A stretch of DNA of 64,000 nt from Caenimonas soli (GTDB lineage Bacteria > Pseudomonadota > Gammaproteobacteria > Burkholderiales > Burkholderiaceae_C): assembly GCF_013155545.1 (NCBI RefSeq), contig NZ_JABJVV010000025.1, positions 1 through 64,000 of the forward strand, in the 5' to 3' direction. Made by a program: the position numbers and the translations under genes. Below the pieces are notes generated by a model that saw nothing but the letters and a program-made list of their open reading frames with translations, was not told the DNA's origin and did not search any database. Of the stretch, positions 52,144 through 61,271 are shown in pieces (within the stretch, counting starts at the first letter, position 1; every line of letters starts with the position of its first letter).

Positions 52144-52874
52144 CCCCACCTCTCCGCTGCCGGGCGAAGGTCCAGTTCGTGAGTCCATGCGTCAGGTGTC
52201 TGTTGGTGTAGATCCCAGTACGTCTGGGCGATAGATGATGTTTTGACGAGCTTGTTTTCGGGGATCGCGGACGGATCCATCCCGAGGCGACGATGAATCT
52301 CTGGACTATCGACTCCCGCATCGATGATGAGGTGTACGACGTGCACATTTTTCGGCCCGAGTTCCCGGGCCATGGCCTGGGCCACGGCCCGAAGTCCGAA
52401 CTTCGCCGCCGCGAACGCAGCGTAACCGCTACCGCCTCGCAGACTTGCTGTCGCGCCCGTGAAAAGAATCGTCCCGCGGCCGCGCTTCAGCATGTACCCC
52501 GCGGCTTCCCGTCCGACCAGGAATCCCGCACAGCAGGCCAACTCCCACGCACGAAAGAAGAGCTTTTGCGATGTTTCAAGCAATGGCTTGTTGACGTTCG
52601 AGCCTGCGTTGAACAGGCACACCTCGATCGGGCCGACTGTCTCTTCGACTTGAGCAAAGAACTTCTGTACTGCTTCCTCATTTCGGATATCGACGCTGTA
52701 CACCCGCACATCAGCACCCAACTTTGTGAGTTCTTCGACCAACGCGCTGGATTTTTCGACCTCTCGCCGCGCAATACAGACCTTGTAGCCGCCGACAGCG
52801 AACCGCCGGGCCACAGCTGCGCCGATCGCGTCACCGGCGCCCGCAAGCAGGGCAACCTTTTCGGGTTTCGTCAT
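52140..52874 (-). CDS. Atypical short-chain dehydrogenase/reductase (Phe for catalytic Tyr)
   Basis: The 244-residue Rossmann protein has the cofactor loop LLAGAGDAIGAAVARRFA, the NAG motif as FNAGSN, and the catalytic Ser in LFTGATASLRGG. The Y-x3-K motif reads F-A-A-A-K in GYAAFAAAKFGLRAVAQAMARELG, so the Tyr position holds Phe. A subgroup of SDRs shares this feature and its activity is unsettled. Its start overlaps the CaiB stop. Confidence 0.85.
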   Translation of the reverse strand: MTKPEKVALLAGAGDAIGAAVARRFAVGGYKVCIARREVEKSSALVEELTKLGADVRVYSVDIRNEEAVQKFFAQVEETVGPIEVCLFNAGSNVNKPLLETSQKLFFRAWELACCAGFLVGREAAGYMLKRGRGTILFTGATASLRGGSGYAAFAAAKFGLRAVAQAMARELGPKNVHVVHLIIDAGVDSPEIHRRLGMDPSAIPENKLVKTSSIAQTYWDLHQQTPDAWTHELDLRPAAERWG

Positions 52875-54088
52875 TCGGTCTCCTCCGAGAGTCCGTTGCC
52901 CCGAATGACGCCCGCGCGAAGCAAGGCCGCTATTTGACTGTCGTCGTACCCGAGCTCGCGCAACACTTCTTCGGAGTGCTCACCCACGCGGGGTGCGGGA
53001 CCGTGGATGGCGGAGGGCGTACCTTCGAAACGCGCCGCCGGTACCGGTTGCCTCACTCGTCCAACATTCGGCTGTTCGAATTCGGCGATCAATTGCCTAG
53101 CCACGACCTGCTCGTTGTTCACGAGCTCGTTGCGCCGCAGTATTGGCGCACTGGGCACGTCCGCCGCATCCAGCCGCTCAAGCCAGTCAGCCGTGGATTT
53201 CAATTTGATCAAATCGGCCATGAGCTCGAGGCGCTCACCCGCATTCATGAAGCGGCCGCTTGCAGTCTTGAATCGTTCGTCGTCCTTCAAGCCGGGTCGC
53301 CCGGCAGCGGCACAGAAGCCGGCCCACTCTGAGTCGGAAATCGTGCCGACAGTGATGTACCCGTCGCTGGACTCGAAAACCTGGTCCGGACGAGAGTTTG
53401 GATCAGCGGTGGTCGCCTCCGCACCTACCACCGTGTACTGCATCATGCCTTCCGGCCAAAGGTGGGCGAGCATGACATCGAGCATCGCCACCTTGATGTG
53501 CTGGCCTTGGCCGGTGCGTTCACGTGCATACAGTGCCGAAGTGATCGCCTGGGCGCAAAAGACCGCTGTCGTCTTATCAGCGATGATCGTTCGAACCATG
53601 CGCGGCCGCTTTGTGGCGGGATCGGCTTGTATGTCAGAGAGCCCCGACAAGCCCTGAATAATGGGATCGTAGACCCGCTTTTTGGCGTAGGGGCCGCTCT
53701 CGCCGACTCCGCTGATGGATGCATAGATCAACCGCGGAAAGATCTTCGCAAGTTGCTCCGCCCCTAAGCCGAGCCGCTCCATCGCGCCTGGACGGAAATT
53801 CTGAACCAGGACATCTGCTCCCGCGACCAGTTTCATGATGACTTCTCGGCCGGCCGGCGCTTTCGCATCAATGGCAAGCGACCGCTTCCCTCTGTTCGAA
53901 GAGATAAAGAGGGCAGAAAACTCCCCCGCCTTGTCGATCGGCTGTCTTGAACGGCGCGTGATGTCGCCGTCGAGCGGCTCGATCTTGACGACGTCCGCGC
54001 CCTGGTCGGCCAAGAACATTGTGGCCAACGGCCCAGAGACCACACCCGTAAAATCTACGACTCGAACGCCTGCTAGTGGCCCGGGCAT
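52871..54088 (-). CDS. CaiB/BaiF (class III) CoA-transferase
   Basis: The 405-residue enzyme reads LAGVRVVDFTGVVSGPLATMFLADQGADVVKIEPLDGD at the start, SNRGKRSLAID, QNFRPGAMERLGLG and VRTIIADKTTAVFCAQAITSAL, where the Asp is the expected nucleophile. It gives a CoA thioester from the acid imported by the upstream ABC transporter. Its start is 37 bp after livF. Confidence 0.92.
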   Translation of the reverse strand: MPGPLAGVRVVDFTGVVSGPLATMFLADQGADVVKIEPLDGDITRRSRQPIDKAGEFSALFISSNRGKRSLAIDAKAPAGREVIMKLVAGADVLVQNFRPGAMERLGLGAEQLAKIFPRLIYASISGVGESGPYAKKRVYDPIIQGLSGLSDIQADPATKRPRMVRTIIADKTTAVFCAQAITSALYARERTGQGQHIKVAMLDVMLAHLWPEGMMQYTVVGAEATTADPNSRPDQVFESSDGYITVGTISDSEWAGFCAAAGRPGLKDDERFKTASGRFMNAGERLELMADLIKLKSTADWLERLDAADVPSAPILRRNELVNNEQVVARQLIAEFEQPNVGRVRQPVPAARFEGTPSAIHGPAPRVGEHSEEVLRELGYDDSQIAALLRAGVIRGNGLSEETE

Positions 54089-54125
54089 TACATACCTCGC
54101 GTTGATAATTGATGAATTTGCATGG

Positions 54126-54827
54126 CTAGATGCTCAAGTAGGTGTTCCTAATTTGGTCTGCGCGATCCAGCTGCGCGACCGTTCCTCCAAATTGCACCCG
54201 TCCGGTGCCAAGAACGTAGACGCGATCGGCCAGAGCTGTCGCCAAGCGATAGTTCTGTTCGACAAGCAGGATCGACATCCCGCTGTCCTTGGCTTGGCGG
54301 AGAACGTTCTCGAGCATTTCGACGATGACAGGTGCCAATCCCTCGCTGGGTTCGTCCAGGACGAGCAAATCGGGGCCGGCGAGCATCGCTCGACCGATTG
54401 ATAACATCTGCTGCTCTCCTCCGGAAAGTGCGCCACCCAGGCTGTGACGCCTGGCTGCGAGCCGAGGGAACATTTCGTAGATGAGAGCGGGCGATAGGCG
54501 CTTGGGGCGGCCCCGCGACGCATGCATGGCGATCATCAGATGCTCGTCGACAGTGACTGATGCGAATATGCCGCGATCATCCGGCACCAGAGACATGCCG
54601 GCGCGAACGACGCGCCACGTGGGCGTTCGCGTGATGTCCGCGCCTTTGAGACGGACGCGCCCGCGGTTGCATCGCGCCAATCCGAAGATGGTGCGCAACG
54701 TAGTCGTCTTGCCGGCACCGTTCCGTCCAAGGATGGCCACGCACTCCGCCTCCATCACTTCAAAGCTGACACCACGCAGCACGGAGTTCTCTCCGTAAGA
54801 TGTGTAGATGTCCTCCACTTCAAGCAT
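54126..54827 (-). CDS. livF: Branched-chain-type ABC transporter ATPase (LivF)
   Basis: The 233-residue ATPase starts at the ATG at 54827 (MLEVEDIYTSYGENSVLRG), within the livG end. Walker A is GRNGAGKTTT, the signature is LSGGEQQMLSIGRAM and Walker B is LLVLDEPSEGLAP, as in LivF. It powers import together with LivG. Confidence 0.93.
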   Translation of the reverse strand: MLEVEDIYTSYGENSVLRGVSFEVMEAECVAILGRNGAGKTTTLRTIFGLARCNRGRVRLKGADITRTPTWRVVRAGMSLVPDDRGIFASVTVDEHLMIAMHASRGRPKRLSPALIYEMFPRLAARRHSLGGALSGGEQQMLSIGRAMLAGPDLLVLDEPSEGLAPVIVEMLENVLRQAKDSGMSILLVEQNYRLATALADRVYVLGTGRVQFGGTVAQLDRADQIRNTYLSI

Positions 54828-55578
54828 GAGACACTCCGCCCAGGTACGCCTGTCGGACGCGGTCATTGCTGCGGATTTCGGCAATCGTTCCCGTGGCCAG
54901 AACCTCCCCGTAGCTCATAACGGTCACCTTGTCGCAGACAGCTGACACGACATCCATGTCATGCTCCACAAGGAGAATCGTCAGTGAGCGCGGCAGGCCC
55001 CGCAGCAGTCCGATCAGTCGTTCGCGCTCCGACGGTGAGGCACCAGCGGCCGGTTCGTCCAGCAGCAGAATTCGCGGCGCACCGCATAGCGCGATCGCCA
55101 CCTCCAACTGCCGCTTATGCCCGTACGAAAGCTCTTGGACGCGCTGGTCAAATACGGAGCCAAGGTGCATCTGCTCGCCGGCGGCGCGCGCTAGCGCAAT
55201 CACCGAGTCGAACGATCCGCACTTTCGCAAGAGGGATCGGCGTGACGCATCAAGCGCCTGGCTGGCAATTCGAAGGTTCTCCAGCACTGTCAAGCCGTTC
55301 AGCAGCATGTTCTGCTGGAACGAGCGTGCAAGGCCTTCCCGCGCGAGAAGGTCCGGTCGCCCCGTAACCACCTGCTTTCCACCCACAGATATCGCCCCAG
55401 ACGAAGGCTGCAGCCAACCGCTGATCATGTTGAACAGGGTCGTCTTTCCGGCGCCGTTTGGACCGATCACGGCACGCCGCTCGCCAGCGCTGACGGACAG
55501 GTTCAAGTCCTTGACGACTGTCATGCCCCCGAAGGACTTGTTCAGGCGCCGCAGCTCGAGTGCGCAAACAGCGGTCAC
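54820..55578 (-). CDS. livG: Branched-chain-type ABC transporter ATPase (LivG)
   Basis: The 252-residue ATPase begins at the GTG at 55578, overlapping the livM stop (GTGA). Walker A is GPNGAGKTTL, the signature appears as LSYGHKRQLEVAIAL, Walker B is ILLLDEPAAG, and the LivG-type loop LAREGLARSFQQNMLLNGLTVLENL is present. A much longer frame to 56073 is an overlap artefact through livM. Confidence 0.92.
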   Translation of the reverse strand: MTAVCALELRRLNKSFGGMTVVKDLNLSVSAGERRAVIGPNGAGKTTLFNMISGWLQPSSGAISVGGKQVVTGRPDLLAREGLARSFQQNMLLNGLTVLENLRIASQALDASRRSLLRKCGSFDSVIALARAAGEQMHLGSVFDQRVQELSYGHKRQLEVAIALCGAPRILLLDEPAAGASPSERERLIGLLRGLPRSLTILLVEHDMDVVSAVCDKVTVMSYGEVLATGTIAEIRSNDRVRQAYLGGVSHA

Positions 55579-56606
55579 CGGAATCTTCCCTCCAGATTGT
55601 TGAGAGCCCCGGCAACACCGCCACGAAAGACGACGACGACCAGCATGAAGAATAGGCCGAAGAACAGGTTGTACTCTCCGGTGATCCTGCTCAGGCCATC
55701 TTTGACCAGCACACTCAATGCGGCACCGACAGCCGGGCCCAAAAGCGTTCCCGCCCCACCCATGATGACGATCAACAAGCCCTCCCCGCTGGCTTGCCAG
55801 CTCATGGAGTCCGGGTTGACGAAGTAACTGTATTGCGATCGTAGGATTCCTGCGATCGAGCAGATGATCGCCGAGATGACGAAAGAGCCGATCTTGAAGA
55901 GCGAGGTCCGGTAGCCCATCGAGATTGCACGGCGTTCGTTCTCTCGGATGGCGAGCAGAACACTCCCGAATGGCGACCGCGTCATGCGCCACAGAAATAG
56001 CACCGTGAGAGCTAGCACCAGCGCGACATAGACATAGAACGTAACCGGGTCCTCGGCATTCAGACCGAGCCACGCCAGGTCAGGGCGGGCGATGCCCGTC
56101 ATTCCGTCGGAGCCTCCGGTCCAGGGCAGCTTGATCGCCAGGCCATAGAGCATTTGCGAGAAGGCGAGAGTGATCAGCAGGAATTCCACCCCGCGTGTGC
56201 GCGTGCAGATGGCACCGATCGCTACCGACACCAATGCAACGATCACCACGGTCAACGGGAACGCAACCCACAGAGGCATTCCGAGCAGCTTGCTCAGAAT
56301 GGCGATCCCATACCCGCCCAGGCCCACGAACATCGCGTTGCCCACAGTCGTCAGGCCTGTGTATCCCACCAGGACATTGACGCCGCAAGCGAAGATCGCA
56401 AGGATCATGGCCTCCACCGCCAACGTGAGCGCATAGCCAGTGCTCACTAGGGGGAGGAATGCGAGCAACAGACCCAATACGACCGCTGGCGCATACCGAA
56501 GCGCGCTCCAATCTAGGCGTAGCCCCCGCTCAAACGCGCGCCTTTGCGACGTTCCGCCGGGATCTCCAAGTCCGTCAGGTTCGGCGAGTTGGTAGTCTAT
56601 GGTCAT
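55575..56606 (-). CDS. livM: Branched-chain-type ABC transporter permease (LivM)
   Basis: The 343-residue permease has about eight to ten helices with GVNVLVGYTGLTTVGNAMFVGLGGYGIAIL, RGVEFLLITLAFSQMLYGL and the late loop GEGLLIVIMGGAGTLLGPAVGA. The hydrophilic first 35 residues are unusual but follow the ATG that overlaps the livH stop. Confidence 0.92.
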   Translation of the reverse strand: MTIDYQLAEPDGLGDPGGTSQRRAFERGLRLDWSALRYAPAVVLGLLLAFLPLVSTGYALTLAVEAMILAIFACGVNVLVGYTGLTTVGNAMFVGLGGYGIAILSKLLGMPLWVAFPLTVVIVALVSVAIGAICTRTRGVEFLLITLAFSQMLYGLAIKLPWTGGSDGMTGIARPDLAWLGLNAEDPVTFYVYVALVLALTVLFLWRMTRSPFGSVLLAIRENERRAISMGYRTSLFKIGSFVISAIICSIAGILRSQYSYFVNPDSMSWQASGEGLLIVIMGGAGTLLGPAVGAALSVLVKDGLSRITGEYNLFFGLFFMLVVVVFRGGVAGALNNLEGRFR

Positions 56607-57481
56607 GCGATCCTCCGATCTATCGTGAAAAGACCCTGAGGTCGCCAGATCATGATTACGATCAGCAGCGCATAGATCGCGAACAGCTCGCCGCCCGGTA
56701 CATAGGCTTGGCTCATGGTGTTCACCAGGCCGACAATGAGTGACGCATAGAAGGAGCCACGAATGCTGCCAAGACCACCAATCATCACCACGACGAAGGA
56801 GATGACGAGCATTTCAGTTCCGAGATGCGCGTAGACGCTCATGACGGGAGCGGCAATCACTCCCGCGAATCCGGCCAGCGCGCAGCCGAGGCCAAACACC
56901 ACCGCAAACATCACCTTCAGGTTGATTCCCAAGGCCATCGCCATTTCCGGGCGGTCGACACCGGCTCGGAGGATGGCGCCTACTAGTGTCCGTTCGACGA
57001 GCAACCACAGCACAAGCGCAACTCCCAGTCCGGCGGCAATCATGAACAACCGATATATCGGATATTGATTTCCGAACACGGCGACATGCCCAGAGAGCGC
57101 TGGGGGGGTGGCGATGCTGACGAAGCTTGGGCCGAAGAACCACTCGATAGAACCGACCATGGCAAATAGCAGCCCGAACGAGAGGAGTGCCAGGTCGAGA
57201 TGGCTGGAGCGGCCGCGGTCTTTTAGAGGCTGAAGGACAAAGAACTGAAGGGCGGCGCCAGCCAGAAACGGCAAGACCGGAGCCCCAAGCAAGGCGATCC
57301 AGTACGACCCCGTCGCTTCAGTAATCACCACGCCGGCGTAAGCGCCCAAGGTCAAGAAAGCACCATGCGCAAGGTTCAATGTGTCCATCAATCCGAAAAT
57401 GATGGTCAGACCCACCGCCAGCAGAAAAATCAACGCGCTAACCTGCAGCACATTCAGCAAATGCAGCAACAACAGACTCAC
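56603..57481 (-). CDS. livH: Branched-chain-type ABC transporter permease (LivH)
   Basis: The 292-residue permease starts at the GTG at 57481, preceded by GGGGAGGCGG. It has eight or so helices with LTIIFGLMDTLNLAHGAFLTLGAYAGV and VISFVVVMIGGLGSIRGSFYASLIVGLV, typical of LivH. A start ten codons upstream (57511) is possible but overlaps the receptor gene. Confidence 0.92.
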   Translation of the reverse strand: MSLLLLHLLNVLQVSALIFLLAVGLTIIFGLMDTLNLAHGAFLTLGAYAGVVITEATGSYWIALLGAPVLPFLAGAALQFFVLQPLKDRGRSSHLDLALLSFGLLFAMVGSIEWFFGPSFVSIATPPALSGHVAVFGNQYPIYRLFMIAAGLGVALVLWLLVERTLVGAILRAGVDRPEMAMALGINLKVMFAVVFGLGCALAGFAGVIAAPVMSVYAHLGTEMLVISFVVVMIGGLGSIRGSFYASLIVGLVNTMSQAYVPGGELFAIYALLIVIMIWRPQGLFTIDRRIA

Positions 57482-57494
57482 GTCCGCCTCCCCG

Positions 57495-58703
57495 CTAGAA
57501 AGACTTCTCACATCCCGGAAGGTCGGGTGCGCCGGGGAATTGATCTAGTAGCGTGCGAGAAAACTTTCCGTCGGCGCCCTTGATGGTCTTGACCACGTAG
57601 AGCTTGTTCAGCTGGGCGCTGTTGGATTTGCTGAAGCGAACCCTGCCCCTTGGCGAGTCATACTCAAGGCCCCGCAGAGTCGCGATGAACTGCGCCTGAT
57701 TTTCTGGCATCTTTCCTCCGAGCTTTTGGAAAGTGAGCAAGATGGCCTTCGCGTTGTCGTAGCCGAAGACGACGTTGACGTCCGGGTCCTCGTTGTACTT
57801 CCTGCGAAACGCCTCCACGAACTTGCGATTGGCCGGCGAATCGATGCCAGGGTAGTGGACGGTGGTGTACTCAACACCGTCCACCAAGTCCCCCAGGGCT
57901 GACCAGATCATTTCGTCGTACACCCACTGATCTCCCAGCAGGGGCAGAGTCTTCCGCATGCCGAAATCGGCATGCTGCTTCACGACTTGTACCGCTTCGT
58001 TGCCGCCATAGAACGCATAGATCGCCTGTACGTTTGCAGCCTTGGCTCGCGTCAGGGCGGCGCTCCAATCCTTCGTGGTCTGGAACGGTGTATAGATCTG
58101 TTCAACAACCTTGCCACCGTGATCTTCGAACCCTCGCTTGAAGGCACCGAGAAACGCGCGCCCCGCGGTGTAGTCGGGACCCATGGTGACGACGTTCTTT
58201 AAGCCCTTGCCCGCCAAGTACTTGCCGGCCGCATACTGGTACGCGTTGGCGCTGAACGATGTGCGCGCGACATAGGGGCTGCAGAATTTTCCCGTGACCT
58301 CGTCTGCGTGAGCTTGCGAAAGGACGAGGGGCTTTTTCGCCTTATCGGCCAGTTCGGAAAGCGCAATTCCGACACTGGAACTAATGACACCCGCGACGAC
58401 GTCCACTTTGTCCGACTGGACAAGCTTGTTAAACCGCTGCGTACCGATGGCTGGCGCGAGTTCGTCGTCGGCTTGGATGATTTCGACGCGCCGACCTCCG
58501 ATGGAGTGATTGAACTCAGCCAGGGCGATCTCGTATCCACGCATCACGCTCAAGGCCGCAGCGCCGTAAGCGCCCTTGAATGGCAGGATCAAGCCGATCT
58601 TGATCGGGCCCGCGTCAGAAACTGCTGCTGCACCTGTGCGGCAAAGCAGCGTCGCAGCGACAAGCAACGCGCCGGAGGCGCGGAATCTCTTGAACTTCGG
58701 CAT
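57495..58703 (-). CDS. ABC transporter periplasmic receptor (LivK-like)
   Basis: The 402-residue protein has a signal peptide (to about TGAAA, residue 27) and the type I periplasmic binding fold: PIKIGLILPFKGAYGAAALSVMRGYEIALAE, VDVVAGVISSSVGIALSELA and KNVVTMGPDYTAGRAFLGAFKRGFEDHGG. The relatives of this subgroup often bind aromatic acids. It is the first gene of the eight-gene transport and CoA-activation operon. Confidence 0.92.
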   Translation of the reverse strand: MPKFKRFRASGALLVAATLLCRTGAAAVSDAGPIKIGLILPFKGAYGAAALSVMRGYEIALAEFNHSIGGRRVEIIQADDELAPAIGTQRFNKLVQSDKVDVVAGVISSSVGIALSELADKAKKPLVLSQAHADEVTGKFCSPYVARTSFSANAYQYAAGKYLAGKGLKNVVTMGPDYTAGRAFLGAFKRGFEDHGGKVVEQIYTPFQTTKDWSAALTRAKAANVQAIYAFYGGNEAVQVVKQHADFGMRKTLPLLGDQWVYDEMIWSALGDLVDGVEYTTVHYPGIDSPANRKFVEAFRRKYNEDPDVNVVFGYDNAKAILLTFQKLGGKMPENQAQFIATLRGLEYDSPRGRVRFSKSNSAQLNKLYVVKTIKGADGKFSRTLLDQFPGAPDLPGCEKSF

Positions 58704-58799
58704 CGTTGTCTCCTGAATCGCCGTGGGTGGCGGATCCGAGTCTTGACCGGACGATCCGGTTTTCCCGCTGATCGCCGGTGCACACTGCAGACGCGCCGA

Positions 58800-59705
58800 T
58801 CAGGAGAGACTCTGTTGCCTGAATTTAGAGGGAGACAGCCCGGTTGCCTTCCGGAAACTGGTCGCGAAGTTTTGCGGATTGCTGAAACCGCAGGCGAAGG
58901 CAACTTCAATCATGCTGCTCGAGGCCGGCGCCGCCAGCATCCGCTTTGCCTCGCGGATGCGAGCGGCCAGCACGTATTGGTGCGGCGTCTCGCCGGTGGT
59001 CTGGCGAAAAGCCCGCAAAAAATGGTGCTTGCTGAGCCCGGCTACGCGAGCGAGTTCGTCCAGTCTCAGTGCACTGTCGAGGTTGGCCTGGATGAACGAG
59101 TCGACGCGCCGGACACAGCCAGGCGAAACACCCCCTCGAGCGGAGCGTCTGATGGCCAGCCTGCTGTCCAGCAAACGGGCAGCCAAGACGAGCGTTTGGC
59201 AGGCCCACCCCTCCGCATACAGGTCGAACAAATTGTCGCGGTTGTCCGCTTCCTGCTCAAACTCGCGCAGCTGGTTTGCCAGTGCCTCGGATTGGTGGAC
59301 GACCAGCGGCCGGTCGATCCGGGTGCCCACTCGACTCTGCACGAAATCATTGGCAAGGAACACGATCGAGTAGTCGGCGAGCAGGCCATCATGCGCCGGC
59401 AAGAACTCCCCTTTCACTTCCGTGTTCGCGGGCAGCACGGTAATGGTTGCATGGTCGGAGATTCCGCTTCGGAAGGCTACTCCATCGACGGTCAATTGGC
59501 TGCTGTAGCCGGATCCGTGCCTCAGCAAAGCCAGTTTCGGCTGCTTGAAATGCCAGTGCAAGGAGCCATCAACCTTGCGTCTGAGGCGCTCGAACCTCAA
59601 TACGTCGGCTTGCGCGACGGCGGAAGAGAGGAGCTCCCCGCCAATACTTCGAACATATCCGGATGACTTCGTTCGCTCGGCATCAACTGCAAAGGGCTGG
59701 CTCAT
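58800..59705 (-). CDS. AraC-family transcriptional activator
   Basis: The 301-residue protein has an N-terminal ligand region and a C-terminal double helix-turn-helix from about 200: DSALRLDELARVAGLSKHHFLRAFRQTTGETPHQYVLAARIREAKRML and VAFACGFSNPQNFATSFRKATGLSPSKFR. It lies 96 bp upstream of the LivK-like gene on the same strand and probably activates that operon. Confidence 0.92.
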   Translation of the reverse strand: MSQPFAVDAERTKSSGYVRSIGGELLSSAVAQADVLRFERLRRKVDGSLHWHFKQPKLALLRHGSGYSSQLTVDGVAFRSGISDHATITVLPANTEVKGEFLPAHDGLLADYSIVFLANDFVQSRVGTRIDRPLVVHQSEALANQLREFEQEADNRDNLFDLYAEGWACQTLVLAARLLDSRLAIRRSARGGVSPGCVRRVDSFIQANLDSALRLDELARVAGLSKHHFLRAFRQTTGETPHQYVLAARIREAKRMLAAPASSSMIEVAFACGFSNPQNFATSFRKATGLSPSKFRQQSLS

Positions 59706-59873
59706 GGCTGTTTCCCAGGCGCCTATTATTAGGCAGATGCGGCGGTCCTGACAAGACGCGCCAACCGATGGCGGATCAGCCCCTCGACTTCGTTCATGAT
59801 ACGGTCAATCACTTCCGGGAAGCAAGCTGGTTCATGAAAGGACGACGTAGTTGAGAAGGCCTTGCAAGTCCTG

Positions 59874-60134
59874 ATGGAATCCGTGAACCTGAGCGATACG
59901 ACCTTGGGTGCTCCAGGCCGGGAACGGGCAACCGAGTACTTGAAGGTACTGCGTTATCTCGAGCATCACCGGGAGCCAGCGACCAACTTGCGCGCATGGG
60001 CTGTGTCGCACAACTGGCACCCCAAGGCCGCAGACGAACTGGAAAAGCTTGCCACCAAGACCTTTGGCACCGCTGGCAAACCCAGGGACTTGTCCGCAGA
60101 AACCGTGCAACGGCTGAAAGGGCGCTGGACCTGA
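59874..60134 (+). CDS. Small YoaC/DUF1889-like protein
   Basis: The 86-residue protein (ATG at 59874; TTG 59862 is also possible) reads EYLKVLRYLEHHREPATNLRAWAVSHNWHPKAADELEKLATKTFG, resembling E. coli YoaC, a small helical protein of unknown function, around the W-x-P region. No signal peptide or operon partner is evident, although the protease gene begins soon after on the same strand. Confidence 0.5.
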   Translation: MESVNLSDTTLGAPGRERATEYLKVLRYLEHHREPATNLRAWAVSHNWHPKAADELEKLATKTFGTAGKPRDLSAETVQRLKGRWT

Positions 60135-60239
60135 AGGTCGGGCGCCGAGCGCACCGGCGGCGGCGCGGTCATGTGGGCAGCAGGGTGCGACCTAGGGGCG
60201 CCCAAGGCGCAGCCTTGCAGTTCACGCGAGCACCCCGAT

Positions 60240-61244
60240 ATGTCCAGCCTGGAGAAAATCATGGGTGCTCGCGACTTCAGCCTTCTCGATTCGTACTCTC
60301 AGACCGTCACTGAGGTTGTTGACCGCGTTGCGCCAAGCGTTGCTGCCATGCGAGTGTTCGATGCGGCCGGTCGCCCGGTTGGGAGCGGCTCCGGGTTTGT
60401 GTTTACCCCTGATGGGTACCTGCTGACCAATTCCCATGTGGTCCGGGGCGGCCGAAAGGACCCGCCCGAAGCGGGTACGAAGATTCGTGCCTCTTTCGCG
60501 GACGGTCGTGATTTCGCCGCCAGCTGGGTGGGTGATGACCCGCACACGGATTTGGCGCTTCTCCAGGTCGACGGCCTGTCGCAAGGTGCTCTGTTTTCAG
60601 TCCCTATTGGTCGCTCGGCTGATGTGCGTCGCGGCGAAATCGCCATAGCCATCGGAAACCCTCTCGGCTTCGAGCACACGGTCACTGCCGGCATCGTGAG
60701 CGCGCTGGGTCGCAGCATGCGCGCATCCACTGGCAGGCTGATTCCAGACGTCCTTCAGACGGATGCCGCCCTGAATCCGGGGAACTCTGGCGGGCCGCTC
60801 CTGAACTCGCGCGGTGAAGTGATTGGAGTCAACACGGCCATCATTCCACAGGCGCAGTCCATTTGCTTTGCAGTCGCAATCGACGTTGCTAGCGCGGTCA
60901 TCCCGCAGCTGCTACGGGATGGAAGAGTGCGGCGTGGATACCTGGGTATCGCTGGGGCGACGGTCCCGCTGGACAGGCGCCTGGTCGTCGCATACGGATT
61001 GGCGCATGCGCAAGGGCTTCGAGTCATGTCGGTCGAGCAGGGCAGTCCTGCGCAGCTGGCGTTCCTCCGGGAAGGCGACATCATTCTCGGGATTGACGGG
61101 CGGGACGTCACGTCGGCCGACGAGTTACACCAGCTCCTCTCTCAAGAGCGCGTAAACAAGGAGTGTGTGCTCAAAGTTCTCAGGACCGGCGTTGCCGGGC
61201 CCGTCTACGTGGCTGTGAGGCCGACGGCTGCTCTTGACGTTTAG
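60240..61244 (+). CDS. HtrA/DegP-like serine protease without signal peptide
   Basis: From the ATG at 60240 the protein has 334 residues. The S1C triad is His in LLTNSHVVRGG, Asp in DPHTDLALLQVDG and Ser in ALNPGNSGGPLLNSRGEVIGVNTAI. One PDZ domain follows (about 235-325: GLRVMSVEQGSPAQLAFLREGDIILGIDGRDV). No signal peptide or membrane anchor precedes the protease domain, so a cytoplasmic location is predicted, unlike DegP/DegQ. Starts at 60171 or 60261 are also possible. Confidence 0.88.
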   Translation: MSSLEKIMGARDFSLLDSYSQTVTEVVDRVAPSVAAMRVFDAAGRPVGSGSGFVFTPDGYLLTNSHVVRGGRKDPPEAGTKIRASFADGRDFAASWVGDDPHTDLALLQVDGLSQGALFSVPIGRSADVRRGEIAIAIGNPLGFEHTVTAGIVSALGRSMRASTGRLIPDVLQTDAALNPGNSGGPLLNSRGEVIGVNTAIIPQAQSICFAVAIDVASAVIPQLLRDGRVRRGYLGIAGATVPLDRRLVVAYGLAHAQGLRVMSVEQGSPAQLAFLREGDIILGIDGRDVTSADELHQLLSQERVNKECVLKVLRTGVAGPVYVAVRPTAALDV

Positions 61245-61271
61245 CTTGTGCAGGGGGTAATCGCTCTCTGT

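Noticed and set aside
54820..56073. A 417-codon frame that would extend LivG upstream
   Set aside because: The first 165 codons overlap livM out of frame; the GTG at 55578 gives the normal LivG length.
58746..58763. accgga-cga-tccggt followed by four T as a terminator
   Set aside because: It points in the plus direction, where no gene ends nearby, and it lies in the leader of the LivK-like gene on the other strand.
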